Of a DNA stretch of 36,290 nt, positions 7,438-15,510 are shown piece after piece (within the stretch, counting starts at the first letter, position 1; every line of letters starts with the position of its first letter). Made by a program: the position numbers and the translations under genes. Under the pieces are notes generated by a model. The model was not told the origin of the DNA and did no database searches. It saw only the letters and a list, made by a program, of their open reading frames with translations. The DNA is from Planctomycetota bacterium. GTDB taxonomy: Bacteria; Planctomycetota; Phycisphaerae; Phycisphaerales; Phycisphaeraceae. The stretch covers positions 1 through 36,290 of the forward strand of contig JAPLMQ010000248.1 of assembly GCA_026386955.1 (NCBI GenBank), read 5' to 3'.

Positions 7438-8346
7438 TCACACGCCCCATTTCGCCCGCAGCTCCGCCATATCGACCATCTTCTCGGGCTCGGAGTACCA
7501 GGCGTAGTGGGCCTTGGGGTTCTCGCCGATCCAGCGGTCGTCGACCGGGTCGGCCGCGGGCTGGTAGCGCACGTCGCAGGAAATGCGGTAGCGGTCGCTG
7601 GTGTTGTTGAGGGCGGCGTGGAGGGTGTACATCCCGAAGATCAGCACGTCGCCCGCGGAGAAGTTGGTGGTCTGCCATTTCCCGCCGCACTTGTCGACGA
7701 ACTCGGCGGGGTCGTTGGAGAACCAGCCCTTCACGCGGTCGCGGTCGACATCCATCTTGCCGTAGGTCTCGCGCATCTTCTGGAAGCCCGGGAGGCGGTG
7801 CGAGCCGACGCAGAGGGCGAGCGTGCCGTGCTCGATGGGGACGTCGCCGAAGGGGATCCAGCAGGTGCGGAGGTTGGTGGTCGTGCCGCGGCCCATGTAG
7901 ACGACGTCGAAGTGGGCGCCGGTGTTGTCGGGCGGGCGGACGGCGCGCAGCCACTTGTAGTCGTAGGTCAGCACGGGCTGCTGGAAATATTTCTCGAGGA
8001 TGCCGAAGAGGTTCTTGTTCTCGAGGACGTTGCGGACGGCCGGCTGGTGGGTGATGGGCTTGCGGCCCATGAGGTTGGCGTAGGAGGCGCCGGGCTGGGG
8101 GATGGCCTCCATCGGGTCGGTGCCGGGCTTGAGGGTGCCCTGGGCCGCCATCTCGGTGACGATCGCCTGCCGGCCTTCGAGGACGGCCGCGCGGTCGATG
8201 AGGTTGCGGAAGAGGAGGTAGCCGTCCTCGGCGAAGCGGGCGTGCATGGCGGGCACGTCGTCCATCAGCGCGTTGGAGTCGCGCAGCTTGACGTCGAGGT
8301 ACTGGCCGCCGATCTCGAACTCGCGGGCGCCAAAGGGGACCTTCAT
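7438..8346 (-). CDS. Phytanoyl-CoA dioxygenase (PhyH) family protein, copy 2
   Basis: The 302-residue predicted Fe(II)/2-oxoglutarate oxygenase has ligands His145-x-Asp147 (GAHFDVVYMG) and His243 (YTLHAA), with Arg254 as the likely 2-oxoglutarate anchor. The frame is open further upstream, but ATG 8346 is chosen for two reasons. TGGAG lies 7 nt before it, and the resulting MKVPFG start aligns with MKVQIG of copy 1. A strong promoter lies just upstream. The reaction and substrate are unknown. Copies 1 and 2 look like an old tandem duplication, because similarity is clear but spread along the length and well short of identity. Confidence 0.88.
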   Translation of the reverse strand: MKVPFGAREFEIGGQYLDVKLRDSNALMDDVPAMHARFAEDGYLLFRNLIDRAAVLEGRQAIVTEMAAQGTLKPGTDPMEAIPQPGASYANLMGRKPITHQPAVRNVLENKNLFGILEKYFQQPVLTYDYKWLRAVRPPDNTGAHFDVVYMGRGTTTNLRTCWIPFGDVPIEHGTLALCVGSHRLPGFQKMRETYGKMDVDRDRVKGWFSNDPAEFVDKCGGKWQTTNFSAGDVLIFGMYTLHAALNNTSDRYRISCDVRYQPAADPVDDRWIGENPKAHYAWYSEPEKMVDMAELRAKWGV

Positions 8347-8404
8347 CGCGTTGCTCCAGCGGGGAGGGGGGACGTAAGGCGGATGATCGCGGGTGAACCC
8401 ACCC

Positions 8405-8433
8405 ATTATCGCTGGTCTGCGGGGGTTTGTCAC
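8405..8433 (-). promoter_or_regulatory. Promoter of the PhyH gene pair
   Basis: Read on the minus strand, GTGACA (8433-8428) and GATAAT (8410-8405) are 17 nt apart, close to consensus. The expected start of transcription gives a leader of about 50 nt before the ATG at 8346. It is divergent from the promoter of the fusion gene at 8515. Confidence 0.6.
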
Positions 8434-8475
8434 AAGATGGGCCGCACGCGGGCGAGCGCAATGTCGGCGCGATCC

Positions 8476-8504
8476 TTGCTTTGTCGCAACCGCCTCAGAA
8501 TAAT
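8476..8504 (+). promoter_or_regulatory. Promoter of the TsaC-phosphatase fusion gene
   Basis: TTGCTT (8476-8481) and AATAAT (8499-8504) are 17 nt apart. The -10 ends 10 nt before ATG 8515 and overlaps the alternative ATG at 8503. This argues for 8515 as the start and for a very short or absent leader. Confidence 0.5.
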
Positions 8505-8514
8505 GCCCTCGACC

Positions 8515-9657
8515 ATGCAGATCACCACGCTCCAACGCGGCAACCTCGACCAAGCCCGGCTGGCGGCCCAGCAGGCGAGCGATGTCCTGGCCCGCGGCGG
8601 GTTGGTGGTCTTCCCGACGGAGACGGTCTACGGCGTGGCGGCGTCGGCGGTGGGGGAGATCGGCCACCAGCGGCTGCGCGAGCTCAAGGGCAACCCGGCC
8701 GACCAGCCTTTCGCGGTCCACATCCCCACTGCGGGCGCGGCTGAGCGGTACGTCGATCTCGCGAGCCCCGTGCTGCGCCGGCTGATCCACAAGGTCTTCC
8801 CCGGGCCGGTGACGCTGGTGGTCGACGTCGACCCGCTGACGGTCCACGAGCGGGCCCATCGCCTGGGCTTGTCACCCGCGGAGCAGGCGCGGGTCTTCCA
8901 TCACCACACGGTGGGCCTGCGCTGCCCGGACCACGAGGCCGCGACGCTCATGCTCGGCTCGGCCGGCGCGCCGGTGCTCGCCAGCGGCGCCAACCGCCCG
9001 GGGCAGCCGGCGGCCGTCACGGCGCAGGAGGCCTCGGAGGCGCTGGGCGACGCGGTCGATTTGGTGATCGACGGCGGGCCCTGCCGGTTCGCCAAGCCCT
9101 CGACGATGGTCCGCGTGCGCGGGCTGGGGGCGAGCCCGCGCATCGAGGTCGAGCGTGCGGGCGTCTACGATGAAAGGTACATTCACAAGATGCTCCGCTG
9201 GACGATGCTCCTGGTCTGCTCGGGCAACACCTGCCGCTCGCCGATGGCGGAGGCGATCGCCCGGCGCATCCTCGCCGATCAGCGCGGCCTGCCGATCGAG
9301 GAGCTCGACGCGGCGGGGCTGCGCGTCGGCTCGGCCGGGACCGCCGCAGCCCCCGGCGCGCCCGCGAACCGCGACGCGGTCGAGACGATGAAGAAGATGG
9401 GCCTCGACCTCTCCCGCCACCGGGCCCGGACGGTCTCGGGCGAGCTGGTCAACGAGGCCGACGTGATTTTCTGCATGACGGAGGCCCATAAGGCGGATAT
9501 CTTGGAAGGCTGGCCCGAGGCGCGGGAGAAGGTGCTGCTCCTCGACCCCAACGGCGACATCGAGGACCCCATCGGGTCGGGGCTGACCGCCTACCAGCGT
9601 TGCGCGGAGATCATCCGTCGTCGGCTTGAGCAGCAGCTCAAGGAGCATCAGCCATGA
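8515..9657 (+). CDS. Fusion: threonylcarbamoyl-AMP synthase (TsaC/Sua5, YrdC domain) + YwlE-like low-MW phosphatase
   Basis: One 380-residue reading frame joins two enzymes. Residues about 10-215 are a YrdC domain: FPTETVYG (33-40), LKGNPADQPF, GLRCPDH, ASGANRPGQP and KPSTMVRV. This domain makes threonylcarbamoyl-AMP from threonine, bicarbonate and ATP for tRNA t6A37. Residues about 228-375 are a low-molecular-weight phosphatase: P-loop CSGNTCRS (Cys235, Arg241) and a general-acid candidate Asp351 in EDPIG. Thr after Asn in the P-loop is the feature that marks YwlE-type protein-arginine phosphatases, so pArg activity is inferred. No stop separates the halves; an internal ATG before the second half could allow separate initiation. 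ATG 8503 is an alternative start, 4 codons longer. The stop overlaps rpiB, as in the ywlC-ywlE-ywlF order of Bacillus. Confidence 0.9.
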   Translation: MQITTLQRGNLDQARLAAQQASDVLARGGLVVFPTETVYGVAASAVGEIGHQRLRELKGNPADQPFAVHIPTAGAAERYVDLASPVLRRLIHKVFPGPVTLVVDVDPLTVHERAHRLGLSPAEQARVFHHHTVGLRCPDHEAATLMLGSAGAPVLASGANRPGQPAAVTAQEASEALGDAVDLVIDGGPCRFAKPSTMVRVRGLGASPRIEVERAGVYDERYIHKMLRWTMLLVCSGNTCRSPMAEAIARRILADQRGLPIEELDAAGLRVGSAGTAAAPGAPANRDAVETMKKMGLDLSRHRARTVSGELVNEADVIFCMTEAHKADILEGWPEAREKVLLLDPNGDIEDPIGSGLTAYQRCAEIIRRRLEQQLKEHQP

Positions 9658-10169
9658 AGATCGCGTTGGGAGCCGATCACCGCGGGATGGAGGTCCGCAC
9701 CTACTTGGCCGACATGCTCGCGCAGATGGGCTGCGAAGTCGTCGCCATGGGGCAGGGCAGCGACGCGCGGAGCTGCGACTATCCCGACGTCGCCTTCGCC
9801 GTGGCGACGGCGGTCTCGACGGGGCAGGTCGGCTCGGGCATCCTGATCTGCGGGACGGGCATCGGCATGAGCATCGCCGCGAACAAGGTCGCGGGCGTGC
9901 GGGCGGCGCTGGTGCACGACGAGATCGGGGCCGACATGAGCCGGCGGCACAACGACGCCAACGTGCTCTGCCTCCCGGCCGACCTCTTGGGCCTCCGCAT
10001 CATCGACCGCATCGTCAAGACCTGGCTCAAGGCCGACTTCGAGGGCGGCCGGCATGCCCGCCGCGTGCAGAAAATCGGCGCGATCGAGCAGGGGACCGAC
10101 CCCACGCGCCTCGGCGACCAGGACGTGCCGCCCTCGCCCCCCGCGCCGGCGGCGAAGCAATTGAACTGA
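9654..10169 (+). CDS. rpiB: Ribose-5-phosphate isomerase B
   Basis: RpiB interconverts ribose 5-phosphate and ribulose 5-phosphate in the pentose phosphate pathway. The 171-residue protein shows GADHRG (Asp8-His9), catalytic Cys66 in ICGTGIGMSIAANK and RRHNDANVL with His99, all hallmarks of the LacA/RpiB family. The C-terminus carries about 25 extra Pro/Ala-rich residues, longer than the usual ~150. Its ATG overlaps the stop of the upstream fusion gene (ATGA), which suggests translational coupling. The order of t6A synthase, phosphatase and RpiB resembles Bacillus ywlC-ywlE-ywlF. Confidence 0.93.
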   Translation: MKIALGADHRGMEVRTYLADMLAQMGCEVVAMGQGSDARSCDYPDVAFAVATAVSTGQVGSGILICGTGIGMSIAANKVAGVRAALVHDEIGADMSRRHNDANVLCLPADLLGLRIIDRIVKTWLKADFEGGRHARRVQKIGAIEQGTDPTRLGDQDVPPSPPAPAAKQLN

Positions 10170-10305
10170 TGGGACGGGCGTTTGGCCATCGTCCGCGGCG
10201 GATTCGTCCCCGCATGCCGCGGCCGGTTTGGAGCGCCTAACATTCGCATGGGCCCGAACGGGCGCAGGCGCGCCCGCCGCCCTCACCCTTGACTGGGAGT
10301 TTGAC

Positions 10306-10878
10306 ATGAAGATCGCTGGCGCTGCGTTGCTGTCTGCAGCGATGATGGTCGGGATACTCTCGATGACGATGGTCTGGACAGGTGGCGGCAAGCCGAGTGA
10401 CGTCAAGTCGGTTGCCGTCAAGTCCAGGAACGATGAACCCAAAAACGACGAACCTGCCGCCAAGGTTCACGAACTCGGCTGGCACACGAGCTACAAGAAG
10501 GCCACGGCGGCCGCCAAGGCGGACGGGAAGCTTGTCTTGGTGGACTTCACCGGGAGCGACTGGTGCGGCTACTGCATCAAGCTGCACGACGAAGTCTTCC
10601 CCACCGACGAGTTCGAGGCGTTGGCGAAGGACAGCTTCGTCCTGCTCGAACTTGATTTCCCGCAGGGCAAGCCGCAGTCCGACGCCGACAGGAAGCAGAA
10701 CATGGCGCTGGCGCGGCAATTCAACATCGAAGGCTTTCCCACGGTGCTGTTCCTGACGCCCGAGGGGAAGGAGCTTTCCCGCATCGAAGGCTACAGCGGG
10801 AAGGCGAACTGGCTGAAGCAGGCGAAGGACGTGGCGGCGGCCAACCCCCCGGCGACGCAGCCTTCGTCGAAGTCGTGA
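10306..10878 (+). CDS. Exported or membrane-anchored thioredoxin-like protein
   Basis: The 190-residue protein begins with a hydrophobic N-terminal segment (residues 4-24), either a signal peptide or an anchor. A low-complexity linker rich in Lys, Asp, Glu and Pro follows. The thioredoxin fold spans about residues 58-175, with redox motif Trp86-Cys87-Gly-Tyr-Cys90 (WCGYC) and the cis-proline GFPTVLF (Pro145). This subgroup (thioredoxin_7/DUF255-like) acts outside the cytoplasm in thiol-disulfide exchange, and the partner is unknown. GGGAGT sits 5 nt before the ATG. The C-terminus ends in a Pro/Thr/Ser tail. A strong terminator follows, so the gene is probably monocistronic. Confidence 0.85.
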   Translation: MKIAGAALLSAAMMVGILSMTMVWTGGGKPSDVKSVAVKSRNDEPKNDEPAAKVHELGWHTSYKKATAAAKADGKLVLVDFTGSDWCGYCIKLHDEVFPTDEFEALAKDSFVLLELDFPQGKPQSDADRKQNMALARQFNIEGFPTVLFLTPEGKELSRIEGYSGKANWLKQAKDVAAANPPATQPSSKS

Positions 10879-10921
10879 GGCCGTGAAGGCTTGAGCGACA
10901 TGAGGTCGTGAATGAAATCCA

Positions 10922-10957
10922 CGCCCCCGCGGCTCCGCGCCGCGCGGGGCGTTTTTT
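10922..10957 (+). terminator. Rho-independent terminator of the thioredoxin-like gene
   Basis: A GC-rich stem (CGCCCCCGCGGC with GCCGCGCGGGGCG, one bulge) around a TCCGC loop is followed by six T residues. It ends exactly where a family B repeat fragment begins. Confidence 0.75.
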
Positions 10958-11027
10958 CTGATCAGAGACGGACACACAGTGTCCGTCTCTGCCCCCGGAA
11001 TAGATCAGGCTGCGCCTGATGGGAGAA
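10958..11027. repeat. Family B repeat, internally deleted copy
   Basis: CTGATCAGAGACGG, the left tip of the 220-bp copies elsewhere in the window, runs straight into the right tip (GTGTCCGTCTCT). This makes a perfect 12-bp hairpin with a 3-nt loop (10964-10990). A second hairpin, ATCAGGC / GCCTGAT, follows and is also found beside the two full copies. The interior of the element is missing. Confidence 0.7.
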
Positions 11028-11055
11028 GGCTCGTCTTTCAACAAAGCACGGGCTC

Positions 11056-11565
11056 TCATTTCTTGTCTGCCGCATGCCACGTCGCGCCGCGCTGCCCGCG
11101 GATCTCCAGCCAGAGCGGGGCGTCGGCGAAGAGAAAGGCGGCGGTGCCGGCGTCGCCCGCGGCCAGGCGCTCGATCAACTGCGGCAGCGGCGTGCGCCGG
11201 GCGGGGAGGAGCAGGGCGGTGCGACCTGTCAGCGATGTCGCGGTGTCGTTCTTACCCAGCAATGCGAGAGCCTCGCTCCACGCTCGTCCGCTTGGTCCCG
11301 CGCGTTGCGACTCCCAGTCGGGGCACGGCACGAGGTGGAGCGGGGCCACGCCCATCTCCGCGAGCCTCCCTGCGGCGGCGACGGCATCGAGCGGCGTGCG
11401 GATCGCATTCGGTTTGGCGTCGACGAATTGCACGTTCCACGTCGGGCCGTCGTCGATGACGCGGATTCGCGCCGCCGCGAGTCGGGAGAGCATGCCGGGC
11501 CACGGGATGCGTTGGAGTGTGGGGGGCATCGCGGAGGATCGATGAGGAGCGAGGGCAGGCGTCAC
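11056..11565 (-). CDS. Hypothetical protein
   Basis: The 169-residue protein is not recognised. It has no signal peptide or membrane helix. A GTG start at 11565 has AGGA about 6 nt upstream. An internal ATG at 11529 would give 157 residues and is the main alternative. The sequence contains IDDGPTWNVQFVDAKPNAIRTP near the middle and a Leu/Ala-rich helical C-terminal part. Composition is ordinary for the window. It sits alone between a repeat fragment and the terminal end of the large minus-strand membrane gene, and it may be read from that gene's transcript after a 137-nt gap. Confidence 0.55.
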   Translation of the reverse strand: MTPALAPHRSSAMPPTLQRIPWPGMLSRLAAARIRVIDDGPTWNVQFVDAKPNAIRTPLDAVAAAGRLAEMGVAPLHLVPCPDWESQRAGPSGRAWSEALALLGKNDTATSLTGRTALLLPARRTPLPQLIERLAAGDAGTAAFLFADAPLWLEIRGQRGATWHAADKK

Positions 11566-11582
11566 GGATTCCTGCGGAAAGA

Positions 11583-11596
11583 CCGCCTGAAGGCGG
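11583..11596. repeat. Small palindrome in intergenic DNA
   Basis: CCGCCT-GA-AGGCGG forms a 6-bp hairpin in the 137-nt gap between two minus-strand genes. The surrounding sequence (AAGGCGGAACTACGAGCC) looks like a dispersed intergenic repeat, but only one copy is in the window. Confidence 0.3.
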
Positions 11597-11702
11597 AACT
11601 ACGAGCCAAGAGGCACGAGCCAAGAACTTCGAGGCAAGACCCGCGCCGTTTGCGGTTCCGCATTCAAGCGGGCTTCGCATCGCTTCCGCGGGAATCGATC
11701 GC

Positions 11703-13367
11703 TCACGACGCCGGCAGGGACGAATTGCCGCCATCCGCGGGCGCGGGCGACGCCTGGCCCGCCACCTTCTCCGGCGCGGGGGACGGGGCCGGCTTGGGCG
11801 GGGCGTCGTCGTCGGCGTCGTCCTCCGACCCGGGCGCGGGGAAGTGGATGTCGTCGAAGTCGGTTCCGTCGGCGGAGCGGCGGAGGAGCAGGTAGATGCT
11901 CGTCTGGGCGCAGAAGATGAAGCTCATCGCGTAGGCCGCGAGCAGCCCCACGAAGAGGTAGACCCACGCCTGCGTGAGCACCGCGGCGATCTTCCCGGGC
12001 AGGCGCAGCTCCGGCCAGTCGATCTCGTAGGTCAGCCGGCCGATCTGCGGGGGCTTGAGGATCGCGTCGAAGCGCGTCGCGGCGTCCTGCCCCTGGTGGA
12101 AGACCGCGTCGGCGGCGGCGACGCCCGCGCCGATGCAGGAGCGCGAGGCCCAGATCGCCAGGAAGATGATCACGCCCACGAAGAGGTAGGTCACCGCGCC
12201 GTAGACCAGCGCGACCAAGCCGTAGAAGAGCAGTTGCCATGGCCGGCCCGTCACGTAGCTGAACGCGCGGCTGTTGGCGTCGAAGCAGTCGCTCCCCTCG
12301 ACGGCGATCGCGGGGTAGAGCAGCCCCGCGCCCATCACCAGGCCGACCGAGACCAGGGCGATGACCATGCCCAGCAGGAGGGCGATGATGAAGAGCAGCC
12401 CGCCGACGACGCTCAGGACGGTGTGCAGGTACGGGATGCCGAAGAGCAGCAGGCCGAAGAGGAAGAGGATGGCCGAGAGGGCGAGGATGACCAGGATGGG
12501 CACGAGCGGGGCGAGGACGAACCAGAGCCAGCGCCCGGCGGCGAACTGGACCGCGGCGACCATGCCCAGGCGGATGTCGCGCGAGGCGTGCAGCGCCGCC
12601 ATGCGCGCCAGCGCCCCGCCCAGCAGCGCGATCAGCGCGAGGCCCAGCAGGCAGAAGACGGCGAGGAACATGCGGTGCGAGTGGAGCAGCCAGCCCGGGA
12701 GGGTCAGGAGCATGTCGCGCAGGGAGCCGGCGACGCTGCTGGAGTCGTGCGGGAGCCCGCGCATCGCCTCGGTGAAGCCCAGGTTGAGGGAGATCGCGCC
12801 GCCGACGAGGCGCTCGAAGCAGTCGGTCTGGTAGCGCAGGGCGCTGTCGAAGATGCCGCGGGGCTGGATGGAGCGCACCGCCTCGAGCCGGGCCCGCCGC
12901 TCCGCGGAGAGGCGGTCGTATTGGTCGCCCAGGTCGCTCTTCATCTCGGCCTCGCGCTGCTTGAGGCGGTCGCGGCGCGAGGCGTAGTCGGCGTGGATGA
13001 GTTCGATCGCGCGGCGGAAGGCGTCGGGCTCCTGCACCAGCTCGTGGGCCGAGACGCCCTCGGGCGCCAAGCCCGCGACCAGGCGGTAAAGCTGCCCCTT
13101 CGTGCCCTCCCGGTGGCTGTCGATCCAGCTCTCGAACTCGTCGACGGGGCGCGAGGCGTAGGTCTCGATCTCCTCGGGGTAGACGGGCTGGCCCCAGATC
13201 GCGTCGAGCACCCGGCCGGAGATGTAGAGGCCGATGATCAGCAGCAGGGCCGTGAAGAGCTTCTGCGGGTGGATGGCCATGCGGAATGTGCGGAAGATCC
13301 GCAGCACGGGCAGGAGGGAGGACCAGTCGGCCTCCTCGACCCGCACGCGCTGTGTTCCATCGGCCAT
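11703..13367 (-). CDS. Multi-spanning membrane protein, function unknown
   Basis: The 554-residue protein starts at ATG 13367. The frame is open far upstream, but that extension is Arg/Pro/Gly-rich, overlaps the divergent isomerase gene and is not credible. A first membrane helix (about residues 35-55, FTALLLIIGLYISG) is followed by a large charged domain of about 190 residues with a helical, coiled-coil-like stretch (RRDRLKQREAEMKSDLGDQY). Then about 6 further helices lie between residues 255 and 500, and the last (AWVYLFVGLLAAYAMSFIF) precedes a Pro/Ala/Asp-rich cytoplasmic tail. I recognise no catalytic motif. The topology suggests an integral inner-membrane protein with a large loop. It is divergent from the isomerase at 13512. 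Confidence 0.75.
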   Translation of the reverse strand: MADGTQRVRVEEADWSSLLPVLRIFRTFRMAIHPQKLFTALLLIIGLYISGRVLDAIWGQPVYPEEIETYASRPVDEFESWIDSHREGTKGQLYRLVAGLAPEGVSAHELVQEPDAFRRAIELIHADYASRRDRLKQREAEMKSDLGDQYDRLSAERRARLEAVRSIQPRGIFDSALRYQTDCFERLVGGAISLNLGFTEAMRGLPHDSSSVAGSLRDMLLTLPGWLLHSHRMFLAVFCLLGLALIALLGGALARMAALHASRDIRLGMVAAVQFAAGRWLWFVLAPLVPILVILALSAILFLFGLLLFGIPYLHTVLSVVGGLLFIIALLLGMVIALVSVGLVMGAGLLYPAIAVEGSDCFDANSRAFSYVTGRPWQLLFYGLVALVYGAVTYLFVGVIIFLAIWASRSCIGAGVAAADAVFHQGQDAATRFDAILKPPQIGRLTYEIDWPELRLPGKIAAVLTQAWVYLFVGLLAAYAMSFIFCAQTSIYLLLRRSADGTDFDDIHFPAPGSEDDADDDAPPKPAPSPAPEKVAGQASPAPADGGNSSLPAS

Positions 13368-13498
13368 GATCGAAGCTCTCGGGGGTGCGCCGCTTCGCGA
13401 TCGGGATCGCTGGCGCGGCGCGATCGGACATGATACGGCCGCTGGGGATGCGGGCAAATCATCGAGCCGCTCGGCCGCGCGTCGCGGTGCGTCGGCGA

Positions 13499-13504
13499 TA
13501 TCAT
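13499..13504 (+). promoter_or_regulatory. -10 element directly before the isomerase start
   Basis: TATCAT ends 7 nt before ATG 13512. No convincing -35 was found. The spacing predicts a leaderless transcript. Confidence 0.4.
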
Positions 13505-13511
13505 CCGCCCG

Positions 13512-14351
13512 ATGCACACCGCCTTCTTCGCCATGGACACCTGCTTCCACCACCGCGACGGGCGCTACACGCCCAAGGCGCGGGCCGCGATGCTCAAGGA
13601 GCTTGGATACGCCGGGACCAACGCGACGCTGTGGGACGACCGGGCCTGGTCGGACATGCCCGAACTGCTCGCCCAACTCGACGCCCAGGGGCTGGCGCTG
13701 AGCGGGATCTACCTGACCGTCGACGTGAGCGCCGGGGTGATCGATCCACGGCTGCCGGGCTTGCTGGAGCGCCTCCGCGGGCGCGGGACGCTGGTCGAAC
13801 TCGCGATGAAGGGCCTTGGGGAATACGACAAGCCCTCGGCCCCGCGAGCCGACGGGCGCGCGGGCGAGCTGATCAACCGCGTCGCCGACCTCGCCGGTGG
13901 GCAGGGCCTGCGCCTCTCGCTCTACCCGCACTGCAACTTCTGGCTTGAGCGGCTGGAGGACGCCGTGCGCGTGCTAATGCGGGTGAACCGCGACGACGTC
14001 GGCGTGACGTTCAACCTGTTCCACTGGCTCTACGTCGACGGCGAGGAGCTCACCGCCCGGCTCGAGCTCGCGCTGCCCCGGCTGTGCAACGTGACGGTCA
14101 ACGGCGCGACCCGCCGCGGCCCGCGCGACTGCACCATCGAGCCGCTCGACCAGGGGCAGCAGGACCTCTTCGCCTTCCTGGGCACCGTCGCGCGGATGGG
14201 GTACGTCGGCCCCGTGAGCCTGCAGGGCTTCGGCGTGGGCGGCGACGTCTACGCGAATTTGAGGCGGTCGATGGCGGCGTGGCGCGACATCACCGGCCGC
14301 GTCGCCCGGCATGCCGACTGGAGCAGGCTTGATCCGCCGGCGGGGCGGTGA
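13512..14351 (+). CDS. Sugar phosphate isomerase/epimerase-like TIM-barrel protein
   Basis: The 279-residue protein looks like the xylose-isomerase-like TIM-barrel superfamily (AP_endonuc_2). It starts FFAMDTCF and has alternating strand-helix units: KELGYAGTNATLWDD, then LSGIYLTVD, then RLSLYPHCNFW, then VGVTFNLFHWLYVDGEEL, then GYVGPVSLQGFGVGGD. His and Glu/Asp residues at strand ends, such as YPHC and FHWLYVDGE, are in positions where the family binds a divalent metal. The substrate is unknown. Related Planctomycetota genes are numerous and often poorly specific in annotation. It starts just after a -10 element. The importer operon begins 46 nt downstream. Confidence 0.75.
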   Translation: MHTAFFAMDTCFHHRDGRYTPKARAAMLKELGYAGTNATLWDDRAWSDMPELLAQLDAQGLALSGIYLTVDVSAGVIDPRLPGLLERLRGRGTLVELAMKGLGEYDKPSAPRADGRAGELINRVADLAGGQGLRLSLYPHCNFWLERLEDAVRVLMRVNRDDVGVTFNLFHWLYVDGEELTARLELALPRLCNVTVNGATRRGPRDCTIEPLDQGQQDLFAFLGTVARMGYVGPVSLQGFGVGGDVYANLRRSMAAWRDITGRVARHADWSRLDPPAGR

Positions 14352-14397
14352 AAAGCCAAGCCGCGTGTGGCCGACGTGGGATGCTAGGATGACGCCG

Positions 14398-15510
14398 ATG
14401 TGCGCGCGAACGATGAGAATGCTGTGGTTGGCGGCGGCGGCCGTGCTGCTGATGTTCGGCGCGGCTCGGGGCGAAGGCGCGCCCGCGACGAACGCCGCAA
14501 CAGGCACCGCTCCCGCCGAATGGCCGCCGAGGGCTCGCGTGCCCCTGCGCTTTGGGGCGCCCCTGCGCATCGTCACCCTCGCCCCGGCACTTACGCAGAT
14601 GCTTGTCGACCTGGGGCACCGCGACGAGCTGGTCGGGAAGTCGGAGTACGACACCGCCGCGCCGGCTTCAGTTCCCGTCGTGGGGAACTACTTGGAAGTG
14701 CAGATGGAGAGGCTGCTCAAACTCCATCCGACGCATGTGCTGATGATGCCCGGGAAGGAGGGCCCGCCGGCTCGGTTGCTGGAGGCTGCCCGGAGATATC
14801 GCTTTGGCGTTGTCACATATCCGTACCCGAACACGATCGCGGAAGTGCTGCGCATCCTTGAGGGCGGCGTCCCCGAGCTGAGGGTGGCCGACTTGGGCGG
14901 CGTGCTCGGCGACGTCGAGTCATCGCACGGGCTTCGGCGGCAGATCATCGGGAAGTTGTCGCGCCTCAAGAAAGTCTGCGACGCGGGCAAGTCGCGCCCG
15001 CGGGTGCTGATGGTGATCGGGACCGGGCCGATGATGGCCAGCGGGCCGGGCACGGTGCTCGATGAATTGCTGACAGGCTACTGCGGGGCGGTGAACGCCG
15101 CGGGCGGGGCGTCGGTCGGCGCGCCGACGTACAACCGCGAGTCGATGCTGAAGCTCGCGCCCGACGCGGTGCTGCTGCTCCTGCCCGACGCGCCGCCTTT
15201 GCAGGCGATCGAACAGGACTCCCGCCTGGCCGAGCTGCGCGGGTTGCCGATCAACGCGGTGAAGCGGAACCGCGTCGTGCTGCTGGCAGGGTCGCAACTG
15301 TTGCTGCCCAGCTCGAACCTCCCGGCGGTCGCGGCGACGCTGGCGCGGGAGGTCCACCCGGAATTGTCGGCCGAGATCGACAAGGCGGTCGCCGATGCGC
15401 CGGCGGCGACCGCCGCCTCGACCCAACCCGCCGCCACCTCCGCTCCCGCACCTGGGGCGAAAGACAACGACCCTGCGCCAGCCCATGACCCAGCCCAACC
15501 GAAATCCTGA
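14398..15510 (+). CDS. BtuF/FecB-like periplasmic substrate-binding protein
   Basis: It is the predicted binding protein of an ABC importer for cobalamin, heme or a siderophore (370 residues). ATG 14398 is preferred because AGGA lies 8 nt upstream; ATGs at 14389, 14413 and 14419 are alternatives. The signal peptide (MLWLAAAAVLLMFGAARG) is followed by a periplasmic-binding fold. Typical blocks are RIVTLAPALTQMLVDLGHRDELVG, VPVVGNYLEVQMERLLKLHPTHVL and a second lobe from about residue 205. A Pro/Ala/Thr-rich tail of about 40 residues ends the protein. No lipobox is obvious, so it may be soluble in the periplasm. Its stop overlaps the permease start by 26 nt. Confidence 0.85.
   Translation: MCARTMRMLWLAAAAVLLMFGAARGEGAPATNAATGTAPAEWPPRARVPLRFGAPLRIVTLAPALTQMLVDLGHRDELVGKSEYDTAAPASVPVVGNYLEVQMERLLKLHPTHVLMMPGKEGPPARLLEAARRYRFGVVTYPYPNTIAEVLRILEGGVPELRVADLGGVLGDVESSHGLRRQIIGKLSRLKKVCDAGKSRPRVLMVIGTGPMMASGPGTVLDELLTGYCGAVNAAGGASVGAPTYNRESMLKLAPDAVLLLLPDAPPLQAIEQDSRLAELRGLPINAVKRNRVVLLAGSQLLLPSSNLPAVAATLAREVHPELSAEIDKAVADAPAATAASTQPAATSAPAPGAKDNDPAPAHDPAQPKS

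Noticed and set aside
7195..8514. N-terminal extension of the TsaC fusion frame
   Set aside because: The frame is open but antisense to the PhyH gene, passes through its promoter, and the YrdC domain starts right after ATG 8515.
13368..13931. Upstream extension of the large membrane protein
   Set aside because: It overlaps the divergent isomerase gene in antisense and has biased, non-protein-like composition.
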